Position numbers and translations under genes: made by a program
Notes under the pieces: model-generated
What the model was told of the DNA's origin: nothing
Database searches by the model: none
The model's input: only the letters and a program-made list of their open reading frames with translations
DNA from: an uncultured Eubacteriales bacterium
Lineage (GTDB): Bacteria; Bacillota; Clostridia; Eubacteriales; Anaerofustaceae
NCBI GenBank assembly: GCA_902796565.1
Contig: CADBPP010000139.1
Span: forward strand, 1-10,843
Reading direction: 5' to 3'
DNA: 10,843 bases
Shown: piece by piece, positions 1 through 4,546 of the stretch
Layout: each line of letters opens with the position of its first letter
Numbering within the stretch: position 1 is the stretch's first letter

Positions 1-3
1 ATG

Positions 4-69
4 AAGAACCGTTGGTTTCCATAATGGAGATGTGGTTAACACCTATCTCCTCGAAACTCAACGGTTCTT
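4..69. repeat. 66-nt near-perfect inverted repeat (long hairpin)
   Basis: Arms AAGAACCGTTG (4-14) and CAACGGTTCTT (59-69) are perfectly complementary. Inside them GTTTC (15-19) pairs with GAAAC (53-57), leaving one unpaired T. Further in, GGAGAT pairs with ATCTCC and GTG with CAC around a GTTAA loop, with a two-base CT bulge. Nearly the whole element folds into one rod. Neither strand has a U-tract after the stem, so it is not a standard intrinsic terminator. It could be a small structured RNA, a MITE-like or IS200/IS605-type end, or an intergenic palindrome. The structure is seen directly; the identity is not known. Confidence 0.6.
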
Positions 70-311
70 CTTGTGTTGGCCTTGACATGGTATTTTATTA
101 ATAATCACCACATGCCTTGTCTATTGCGGTCTTTCATGTTACAATGTAGTTGCAGGCGATTAATAATAATGGATTTTCTGTGTGGAATAAGGGATTTATT
201 ACTCGCTGTAGATACAAAGTTATTCAGAAAAGTGCTTGTTTTTGATCCAAAAAATCAATAAAACATGGTATGCAATGCTGATAAAGCTGAGCAAAACTGA
301 AAACACCTCTT
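70..311. other. AT-rich intergenic stretch before the tRNA, no convincing gene
   Basis: About 240 AT-rich bases. A 62-codon open frame at 73-261 has no ribosome site and no recognisable protein character, so it is not called. Before the tRNA, TGGTATGCA (266-274) could be an extended -10 box, but the only TTGATC upstream (242-247) is 21 nt away, so a promoter is only suggested. Bases 277-292 echo the first 16 bases of the tRNA that follows. Confidence 0.4.
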
Positions 312-387
312 GCTGATATAGCTCAGTTGGTAGAGCCGATGATTTGTAATCAGCAGGTCGTGGGTTCGAGTCCCTCTATCAGCTCCA
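312..387 (+). tRNA. tRNA-Thr (anticodon UGU), CCA encoded
   Basis: A 76-nt cloverleaf. The acceptor stem GCTGATA/TATCAGC is perfect over 7 bp, and the D stem GCTC/GAGC is perfect. The anticodon loop TTTGTAA carries TGT at 345-347, which reads ACA (Thr). The T loop is TTCGAGT, the discriminator is T, and CCA is encoded at 385-387. Two stem positions are mismatched: A28-G42 (339/353) in the anticodon stem and T50-T64 (361/375) in the T stem. Position 26 is C, where a purine is usual. The gene is probably functional, but a decaying or specialised copy is possible. A strong terminator follows 14 nt downstream. Confidence 0.9.
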
Positions 388-401
388 TTTATGCTTTACC
401 T

Positions 402-442
402 AAGCCATTTTCTTACACGATAAGAAGATGGCTTATTCTTTT
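402..442 (+). terminator. Intrinsic terminator of the tRNA
   Basis: Bases 402-415 pair with 421-434 over 14 bp with a single T-G wobble, around the loop CACGA. The T-rich tail ATTCTTTT follows. It lies just downstream of the tRNA-Thr gene on the same strand. Confidence 0.85.
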
Positions 443-475
443 GTGTCTGCTTTTGTCCATTTATTCTTCCTTCAC

Positions 476-496
476 GACAGATCATATCTGTCTTTT
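476..496 (+). terminator. Second terminator-like hairpin
   Basis: GACAGAT (476-482) pairs perfectly with ATCTGTC (486-492) around a CAT loop and is followed by TTTT. It probably backs up the tRNA terminator. The dyad could also be an operator, but no nearby start supports that. Confidence 0.55.
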
Positions 497-506
497 GAGC
501 ATTTTA

Positions 507-534
507 AAGCCGTTTCCCACAATGGAAACGGCTT
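507..534 (-). terminator. Terminator of the zinc-ribbon gene
   Basis: AAGCCGTTTCC (507-517) pairs perfectly with GGAAACGGCTT (524-534), starting 16 bases after the stop codon of the minus-strand zinc-ribbon gene. The tail on the minus strand is short and mixed (TAAAATGC), so termination may be weak or the hairpin may act in both directions. Confidence 0.65.
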
Positions 535-549
535 GTCTGTTTAATGTGT

Positions 550-948
550 TTACTGTGCCATACGGCCTATGATGGCAAGCACTCCGATCGCTATCCCGAC
601 AGCGCACCATATCTTCACGCTTCTGATCATCTGCTGCTGCTCCTCATACGTCGCACAGTTGTTGATGCTCCGTGTTTTGTTGATAGCCACGATCCCGGGG
701 ATCAGGCAGAACAGTGCGGTTATGATGGACAGCGCCATCAGGCCACCGGTGGGATACGGCTCCAGATACTGATACTGTGCATACTGGTTCTGTGTCTGCT
801 GATACTGCGGCTGCTGGTACTGCGGCTGCTGGTATGCGTTTGTATTGTAGCCGCCCTGTGCCGTCTGTCTTGTCTGCGGGGCGCCGCAATTGGGGCAGAA
901 CGCGGCTTTATCCTCCATCCTGGTACCGCAATGAGAACAAAACTTCAT
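550..948 (-). CDS. Zinc-ribbon, CD225/dispanin-like small membrane protein
   Basis: A 132-residue protein of unknown cellular role. The N-terminus is a double-zinc-ribbon motif, CSHC (residues 4-7) and CPNC (19-22), of the kind that opens many small Firmicutes membrane proteins. A glutamine/tyrosine-rich linker with repeated YQQPQ units follows (about 34-65). The C-terminal part matches the CD225/dispanin pattern: a hydrophobic segment ending LIPGIVAI, a polar stretch with NKTRSINNCATYEEQQQMI, and a second hydrophobic helix (about 108-128). An ATG at 954 is two codons upstream, but GGAGG (957-961) lies only 2 nt from it and 8 nt from the ATG at 948, so 948 is chosen. The gene is monocistronic, with its own promoter and a hairpin after it. 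Such proteins are found next to varied genes, and no substrate or partner can be named. Confidence 0.82.
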   Translation of the reverse strand: MKFCSHCGTRMEDKAAFCPNCGAPQTRQTAQGGYNTNAYQQPQYQQPQYQQTQNQYAQYQYLEPYPTGGLMALSIITALFCLIPGIVAINKTRSINNCATYEEQQQMIRSVKIWCAVGIAIGVLAIIGRMAQ

Positions 949-1005
949 TTTCATTTCCTCCTGATAAGATTATCTGTATTGTAAACGTTTTCTGATCACA
1001 TTATC

Positions 1006-1034
1006 ATTATACATGGTTTTCTTCGCTACAGCAA
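1006..1034 (-). promoter_or_regulatory. Sigma-A-type promoter of the zinc-ribbon gene
   Basis: Read on the minus strand: TTGCTG (1034-1029), a 17-nt spacer, and a perfect TATAAT (1011-1006). This puts transcription start near 999 and gives a 5' leader of about 50 nt before the ATG at 948. Confidence 0.65.
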
Positions 1035-1093
1035 ATGCAACATCGCTTTGCCCTGACGAAATGCCCCTTCTGCATGGCTGTATCGATGTCCAT
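1007..1093 (-). CDS. Possible 28-residue small protein with CCICC motif (doubtful)
   Basis: The ATG at 1093 is preceded by GGAGG (1106-1102) at the ideal 8-nt spacing. It opens a short frame starting MDIDTAMQKG and containing RCCICCSEEN before a TAA at 1009-1007. The ribosome site is the main support; no family is recognised. The end of the frame overlaps the -10 box of the zinc-ribbon gene. A second ATG at 1098 (42 codons, stop at 970) sits only 3 nt from the same GGAGG. It could be a real cysteine-rich small protein, a leader peptide, or chance. Confidence 0.25.
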   Translation of the reverse strand: MDIDTAMQKGHFVRAKRCCICCSEENHV

Positions 1094-1124
1094 ATCATGT
1101 TCCTCCCTGCCTTTATCGGTTTTA

Positions 1125-1136
1125 CCGCTTAAGCGG
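1125..1136. repeat. 12-bp perfect palindrome, possible operator
   Basis: CCGCTTAAGCGG is a perfect palindrome lying in the gap between two divergent transcription units. It sits about 85 bases upstream of the plus-strand promoter at 1221 and about 90 bases upstream of the minus-strand -35 box. A repressor or activator site is possible, but no second copy was noticed. Confidence 0.3.
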
Positions 1137-1220
1137 CGCACGGAATCAGTGCCGGCTGGGCGCATATGAGAGAGTCCCTAAAAGTATATCTATCGACATG
1201 AAAGTACTTGCGTTTTTTTC

Positions 1221-1249
1221 TTGAGTCTCGCGCCTGTTGCCTGTACAAT
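1221..1249 (+). promoter_or_regulatory. Promoter of the CFI-box gene
   Basis: TTGAGT (1221-1226), a 17-nt spacer, and TACAAT (1244-1249). A run of seven T bases lies just upstream of the -35 box. Predicted start is near 1256, which leaves a leader of about 160 nt before the ATG at 1417. Confidence 0.65.
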
Positions 1250-1255
1250 TGATAT

Positions 1256-1416
1256 ACGGATAATCTTTGGCTGCCGGCGATAGCTGAAAGCGGACGAAGA
1301 CCTCAGGAGAGACAGGTCCGGATCAAAGCAGGTACGCCCTTTCTTACAGACGTAACGCAAATCCATGCGTACAGCGGTTTCAGAGATGGTCATTCCATCG
1401 CAGGGAGGTAGATCAT
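1256..1416 (+). promoter_or_regulatory. Long structured 5' leader, no known riboswitch class recognised
   Basis: CTGAAA (1284-1289) pairs with TTTCAG (1378-1383), with CG/CG continuing after a G-G mismatch, and so encloses the leader. Inside, CGGAC (1291-1295) can pair with GTCCG (1316-1320), or GACCT (1299-1303) with AGGTC (1314-1318). GCGTAC (1367-1372) can pair either with GTACGC (1332-1337) or with GTAaCGC (1352-1358). These are mutually exclusive folds. I do not recognise the glycine, THF, c-di-GMP or guanidine consensus. GGGAGG at 1403-1408 is the ribosome site, 8 nt before the ATG. Confidence 0.4.
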
Positions 1417-1962
1417 ATGGTTTCAAAAGGCGATTTCGATCCGAAATATTTCAACTACGGAGATGCATATGACAATCTGTGGTCTGCAGGATGCCATGAT
1501 CCGGATGAGATCTATGAATACAGGACATACGGAGGCCTGGATTCATTCCTGGGTGAATACGGATTCAGGGTAAAAGATTTCTATAAGGAACCGTCAGGGC
1601 CTGCTTCCCGGGAGGAGGACGAATCCGGATCAAACGAGGGATGCTTTCTGAGCGGCGCCTGCGTCCATGCGAGAAACCTTCCCGATGACTGTGAAGAGCT
1701 GACTGTCCTCAGATCCTTCCGTGACTCGTATGTGAAGATGCTTCCCGGGGGCATGGAAGAAGTGGAACTCTATTACAGATCCGCACCTGCCGTAGTAAGA
1801 CAGATCCTCCGCTCAGATGATCCCGAAATGCAATGGGAACGGATCTACAATGAACTGGTGCAGCCCTGTGTGGAAGACATCAAAAGCCGGAGATACGATG
1901 AAGCGTATTTAAGGTACAAGCAGTTCTTCCTGTCATTGGAAGACGCACTGGAGACAATGTAA
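1417..1962 (+). CDS. CFI-box-CTERM domain-type hypothetical protein
   Basis: A 181-residue soluble protein with no signal peptide or membrane segment. The N-terminal 56 residues are rich in Tyr, Asp and Gly, and an acidic linker (about 58-74) follows. The C-terminal half matches the pattern I know as the CFI-box C-terminal domain: GCFLSGAC (75-82), DDCEELTVLRSFRDSYV (90-106), ELYYRSAPAVV (117-127), and a helical end with YNELVQPCVEDI. Usual members have CFITTA where this one has CFLSGA. The function of the family is not known to me. Conserved Cys76, Cys82 and Cys92 could bind metal or form a disulfide, but that is inference. ATG 1417 is 8 nt after GGGAGG. The gene has its own promoter and leader and ends at a clean terminator, so it is monocistronic. 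Confidence 0.72.
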   Translation: MVSKGDFDPKYFNYGDAYDNLWSAGCHDPDEIYEYRTYGGLDSFLGEYGFRVKDFYKEPSGPASREEDESGSNEGCFLSGACVHARNLPDDCEELTVLRSFRDSYVKMLPGGMEEVELYYRSAPAVVRQILRSDDPEMQWERIYNELVQPCVEDIKSRRYDEAYLRYKQFFLSLEDALETM

Positions 1963-2028
1963 AAACAGCAAAGGGCCTGATGTGCCCATACAGCTCCGGT
2001 TTGTTCACTGCATGCTTATACATCTCCC

Positions 2029-2052
2029 AAAGAGCCTGAGAGGCTCTTTTTT
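2029..2052 (+). terminator. Intrinsic terminator of the CFI-box gene
   Basis: AAAGAGCCT (2029-2037) pairs with AGGCTCTTT (2041-2049) around a GAG loop, and the T run continues to 2052. The stretch from 1963 to 2028 holds nothing recognisable. Confidence 0.9.
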
Positions 2053-2086
2053 CATGCCTCCGCCTTTCAGGGCCTGATGATATGAC

Positions 2087-2115
2087 TTGCCTTATTCCGG
2101 TCCATGTGATATAAT
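2087..2115 (+). promoter_or_regulatory. Promoter of the riboswitch-amidohydrolase unit
   Basis: TTGCCT (2087-2092), a 17-nt spacer, and a perfect TATAAT (2110-2115). Predicted start is around 2121-2123, directly at the 5' side of the riboswitch P1 helix. Confidence 0.8.
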
Positions 2116-2120
2116 GATAT

Positions 2121-2209
2121 CACCATAAAGAGTGTGCGAGAGACGAGCTCGATGACCACACGGCAACCTGCCTCAGGGCAAGGTGCCAATGCTCGTATGA
2201 TGGGATATC
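2121..2209 (+). promoter_or_regulatory. SAM-I-clan riboswitch, most like the SAM-I/IV variant
   Basis: The conserved SAM-binding core is present: CGGCAACC (2161-2168), then AAGGTGCCAA (2180-2189), forming P3 with a TGCC/GGCA upper stem. P2 is GTGTG (2132-2136) with CACAC (2157-2161), topped by CGAG/CTCG. The P2 loop bases ACGAG (2143-2147) can pair with CTCGT (2192-2196), a pseudoknot directly after the core. The GGGAC...GGCCC internal part and the P4 helix of ordinary SAM-I are missing, which points to the SAM-I/IV-type periphery. P1 is CCAT (2123-2126) with ATGG (2200-2203). The complementarity extends to GATATC/GATATC (2116-2121 with 2204-2209), but that part lies upstream of the predicted transcription start. 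The core is seen directly; the exact subclass is my judgement. Confidence 0.82.
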
Positions 2210-2256
2210 TGAAAAACGTTTAAAAGGATCCCGTCATGGCTATGGGATCTTTTCTT
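2197..2256 (+). terminator. Riboswitch expression platform: terminator with competing antiterminator
   Basis: Terminator: AAAA and GATCCC (2222-2232, one bulged G) pair with GGGATC and TTTT (2244-2253). Antiterminator: ATGATGGGAT (2197-2206) pairs with ATCCCGTCAT (2228-2237) over 10 bp with one T-G wobble. It uses both the 3' strand of P1 and the 5' strand of the terminator. Ligand binding stabilises P1, which frees the terminator strand and stops transcription. This is the classic OFF logic of SAM-I riboswitches. Confidence 0.82.
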
Positions 2257-2285
2257 ATGCCCTCTTTATGCTGAAGGAGGACATA

Positions 2286-3035
2286 ATGAAAAACAACATG
2301 CTTCTGCACATACCCCATTCGTCCACATATATACCGGAGGATTTGCTGGGGATGTTTACCGTCAGCAAAGAAACACTCGATCATGAGCTTCTGGTGATGA
2401 CGGACCGGTATACGGACGAACTCTTTGACTGTTCCGACAACAGGATAGTGTTCCCTGTGAGCCGCCTCATATGCGATGTGGAACGCTTCAGGGAAAAAGA
2501 CATGGAAACGATGACATCAAAAGGGATGTGGGTATGCTATGAGAACACGTCGGAGCTTACTCCTCTTAAGAGAGTCTCCCGGGAACATGCTTCATGCGTT
2601 CTGGAGCATTATTACGATATGCATCACAAAGCACTGACTGAGGCCGCAGCACATACAAAGGATCTCTGCGGGAATATACTGATCATAGACTGTCACTCGT
2701 TCTCACCGCTGCCTCTGCCGTATGAGGACGACAGGACGGCCGACAGGCCGGATATCTGCATTGGCACCGACGACTTCCATACGCCGCGTACTGTATCGGA
2801 TACCCTGGTGAAAGCATTTTCTGAAATGGGATACAGGGTAAGCATTAATTCACCGTATTCCGGAAGTCTTGTCCCAATGGCATACTGGAGAAAGGATCCA
2901 TCCGTGATGAGCGTGATGATCGAAGTAAACAGAAAGCTGTACATGGATGGAACGACCGGAGAAAAGCTGAAGGGCTTCGACACCGTCAGAGACCATATTG
3001 GAAAGGCTTTGTCTCTGTGTTATCCGATGATATGA
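2286..3035 (+). CDS. N-formylglutamate amidohydrolase-family enzyme, SAM-riboswitch controlled
   Basis: A 249-residue cytoplasmic protein of the N-formylglutamate amidohydrolase (HutG/FGase) family, zinc-type hydrolases that cleave N-formyl amino acids. Family landmarks appear in order: LLHIPHSS (6-13), LICDVERF (61-68), IIDCHSFS (133-140), CIGTD (158-162), NSPYSGSLVP (188-197) and MIEVNRKLYMD (211-221). The length is normal. An in-frame ATG at 2268 precedes the ribosome site; AAGGAGG (2274-2280) lies 5 nt before the ATG at 2286, which is therefore the start. No other histidine-degradation gene is visible. Control by a SAM-I-clan riboswitch argues for a role tied to methionine or SAM supply, such as deformylation of N-formylmethionine. 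That substrate is inference; the family call is secure. Confidence 0.88.
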   Translation: MKNNMLLHIPHSSTYIPEDLLGMFTVSKETLDHELLVMTDRYTDELFDCSDNRIVFPVSRLICDVERFREKDMETMTSKGMWVCYENTSELTPLKRVSREHASCVLEHYYDMHHKALTEAAAHTKDLCGNILIIDCHSFSPLPLPYEDDRTADRPDICIGTDDFHTPRTVSDTLVKAFSEMGYRVSINSPYSGSLVPMAYWRKDPSVMSVMIEVNRKLYMDGTTGEKLKGFDTVRDHIGKALSLCYPMI

Positions 3036-3036
3036 T
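3009..3036 (+). promoter_or_regulatory. Possible promoter for the downstream three-gene cluster
   Basis: TTGTCT (3009-3014), a 16-nt spacer and TATGAT (3031-3036), overlapping the amidohydrolase stop codon. It would leave a leader of about 200 nt before 3239. The gap 3036-3238 has a small palindrome AACAGCTGTT (3111-3120) but no clear terminator, so read-through from the riboswitch unit is also possible. Confidence 0.3.
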
Positions 3037-3238
3037 CCCCTCCCAACGCGGCCTGTCGGGCGTGGCTGAACACAGCAGTCCGCAAAATCATTCGTCTTCC
3101 GCAGGAAAGGAACAGCTGTTTCCTCTTTCGTGCATCAGATGGAAATATCCTCCCGCGGTCCATAGCATTTACCGCCGGTAATGTACGATGGACAGACAGA
3201 AGAAAAGATGATAGAATTAAAACAGATGGAGGTCTGAA

Positions 3239-3580
3239 ATGGATCAGCTGAACGTATACGAGCAATATTTTGAAGCCGACATGGTATATAACGGCAGGGC
3301 ACGCAGAGCCGCGAAGGTCATGCTGATCTGTGAGAGCGGTGACGGACGGATCCGCTACGAAGCGGCTGTCACCTTCTTCCCACATGAAGACGAGGAAGAC
3401 TATCTTGTGACCTCCGACGCGTACTTTTCAAAGACACTCTATGACGCGAAGGGCAGACGTTCCAAAGCAAGGGAAGCTGTCCTTATGGAAGAACTGAAAA
3501 GTGAGCTTGATACTCTCTGTTCGGAAAACGGCGCAAATGTCTTCTGGGAAAAGCCTTTGAGGGAAGCAAGGTTCGCGTGA
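3239..3580 (+). CDS. Hypothetical cytoplasmic protein
   Basis: A 113-residue protein, not recognised. It has no signal peptide or membrane segment. The central part alternates in a beta-like way (AAKVMLICESGDGRIRYEAA, then TFFPHEDEEDYLVTS), and the C-terminal third looks helical and charged (KAREAVLMEELKSELDTL). GGAGG at 3228-3232 is 6 nt before the ATG. Its stop overlaps the next start by 4 bases (GTGA), so the two are translationally coupled and the product may work with the membrane protein that follows. Confidence is high that the gene is real and nil on function. Confidence 0.8.
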   Translation: MDQLNVYEQYFEADMVYNGRARRAAKVMLICESGDGRIRYEAAVTFFPHEDEEDYLVTSDAYFSKTLYDAKGRRSKAREAVLMEELKSELDTLCSENGANVFWEKPLREARFA

Positions 3581-4077
3581 TAGATAAGAACACAAAAGGC
3601 GGTACAAGGATCTACAATGTCCTTTTCCCGTTATGGCTGCTGGTGTGGATCCCTTCCCCGCTCTGGCTCATACTGATACCCGCGAATTATCTTATAGACC
3701 GCCTTGTACTTAGGCTCAGCCTGCCGAAGGATGAAATGAGGGAAAGGTTCCTGCCGGGCGTCACATGGAAGATCTGCCTGGCGGGCTTCGCTGCAGACAT
3801 TGCCGGAAGCCTGATCCTGCTGGGGAGCCTGAGCATTCGGAAACTTCCGTCATCCGTGACATACGCCCTGCAGTTCAACGCCTTCGGGGATCCCCTTGCG
3901 CTTGTCATGACACTTGGAGCTGTGGCCGTATCCGGTGTGCTGATCTTTCTCTTTGACAGAAGGATCCTTGCGAAGGCGGGCCTCTCCTCTTCCCCTGCGG
4001 GAAGGACTGCTTTGCGGCTCGCCGTTATCACCGCGCCTTATCTGTTCCTGATACCTTCAGGACTTCTATACAGGTAA
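3577..4077 (+). CDS. Hypothetical four-helix membrane protein
   Basis: A 166-residue protein, not recognised. Hydrophobic segments lie at about 14-38 (containing FPLWLLVWIPSPLWLILIP), 66-86, 104-125 and 145-164, so four membrane helices are likely, although the first is long and proline-broken. The loops carry several Arg and Lys residues. The start is GTG at 3577, within the GTGA overlap with the preceding gene. There is only a weak AAGG in front, so it probably depends on coupled translation. The next gene begins 27 bases after its stop, in the same cluster. Confidence 0.78.
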   Translation: MIDKNTKGGTRIYNVLFPLWLLVWIPSPLWLILIPANYLIDRLVLRLSLPKDEMRERFLPGVTWKICLAGFAADIAGSLILLGSLSIRKLPSSVTYALQFNAFGDPLALVMTLGAVAVSGVLIFLFDRRILAKAGLSSSPAGRTALRLAVITAPYLFLIPSGLLYR

Positions 4078-4104
4078 GAATATTTATTTCAAAGGAGAAA
4101 ACTT

Positions 4105-4332
4105 ATGCCCTATATCGCGATCAAAGCCTATCCGAAAGATGACGAGACAAAGAAGGCTCTGGCGGAGAAGATCTGCCGGGCCGTGGTGGAGACTGTCGGC
4201 TGCCCCGAAAAAGCGGTCAGCGTCTCATTTGAGGAATTTGCTCCCGAAGAGTGGGAGGAAAAGGTCCGCAAACCCTTCATGGAACCGCTCATGGACAAAA
4301 TGCTCATAGTATCCGGTGAAAAGAAGTATTGA
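4105..4332 (+). CDS. PptA-like tautomerase (4-oxalocrotonate tautomerase superfamily)
   Basis: A 75-residue protein of the tautomerase superfamily, whose catalytic base is the N-terminal proline exposed when Met1 is removed; here the second residue is Pro. The pattern PYIAIKAYPK, a helix KKALAEKICRAVVETV, a strand VSVSFEEF and PEEWEEKV closely follows the PptA/YdcE subgroup, which runs about 75-77 residues and keeps the Trp. Arg11 and Arg39 of canonical 4-oxalocrotonate tautomerase are absent (Asp and Val here). Canonical 4-OT activity is therefore unlikely, and the substrate is unknown. AAAGGAG (4091-4097) is 7 nt before the ATG. It is the last gene of its cluster and is followed by a terminator. 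Confidence 0.85.
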   Translation: MPYIAIKAYPKDDETKKALAEKICRAVVETVGCPEKAVSVSFEEFAPEEWEEKVRKPFMEPLMDKMLIVSGEKKY

Positions 4333-4341
4333 TGCCCGGAC

Positions 4342-4373
4342 AGGGGCCGTTTCCCCGGGAGGCGGCCCTTTTT
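4342..4373 (+). terminator. Intrinsic terminator of the tautomerase cluster
   Basis: AGGGGCCG-type stem: 4342-4349 pairs with 4363-4370 over 8 bp with one G-T wobble. The 13-nt loop is C/G-rich and TTTTT (4369-4373) follows. It closes the plus-strand cluster just after the tautomerase stop. Confidence 0.8.
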
Positions 4374-4455
4374 CAATCTCCACCGTCTTAGAGTCCTTAC
4401 TCAGCGGGAAGTCTGTCTCCCGTTTTGAAACGGATCTTCCCTCCGGTCAATGACG

Positions 4456-4496
4456 ATGCCCCGGGCTTCTGTGCTTTGCACTGAAGCCCGGGGCAT
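4456..4496. terminator. Very strong hairpin between convergent genes
   Basis: A perfect 14-bp stem: ATGCCCCGGGCTTC (4456-4469) with its complement (4483-4496). After a T-T mismatch, GTGC/GCAC pairs around a TTT triloop. It lies 51 bases past the stop of the minus-strand ferredoxin/Sel1 gene. There is no clear U-tract on either strand, so it may be an untailed terminator, an mRNA 3'-end stabiliser, or a REP-like intergenic element. Confidence 0.5.
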
Positions 4497-4546
4497 TAAG
4501 ATCGTTGCTTCAATCAGATACTATGTGAGGTACGGGGATCCCTTCG

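Noticed and set aside
949..954. ATG at 954 as start of the zinc-ribbon protein
   Set aside because: Only 2 nt separate it from GGAGG, whereas the ATG at 948 has an 8-nt spacing and the usual MKFC start.
1296..1345. Glycine-riboswitch-like GGAGAGAC in the CFI-box leader
   Set aside because: The GGAGAG stretch is there, but the rest of the glycine aptamer core is missing.
1190..1426. 78-codon minus-strand frame
   Set aside because: It covers the promoter and leader of the CFI-box gene, has no ribosome site and has no protein-like character.
2268..2285. ATG at 2268 as start of the amidohydrolase
   Set aside because: It lies upstream of the AAGGAGG at 2274-2280, which is correctly spaced for the ATG at 2286, and the family begins at LLHIPHSS soon after.
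3020..3385. 121-codon minus-strand frame across the gap at 3036-3238
   Set aside because: It overlaps two supported plus-strand genes and lacks a ribosome site and any family resemblance.
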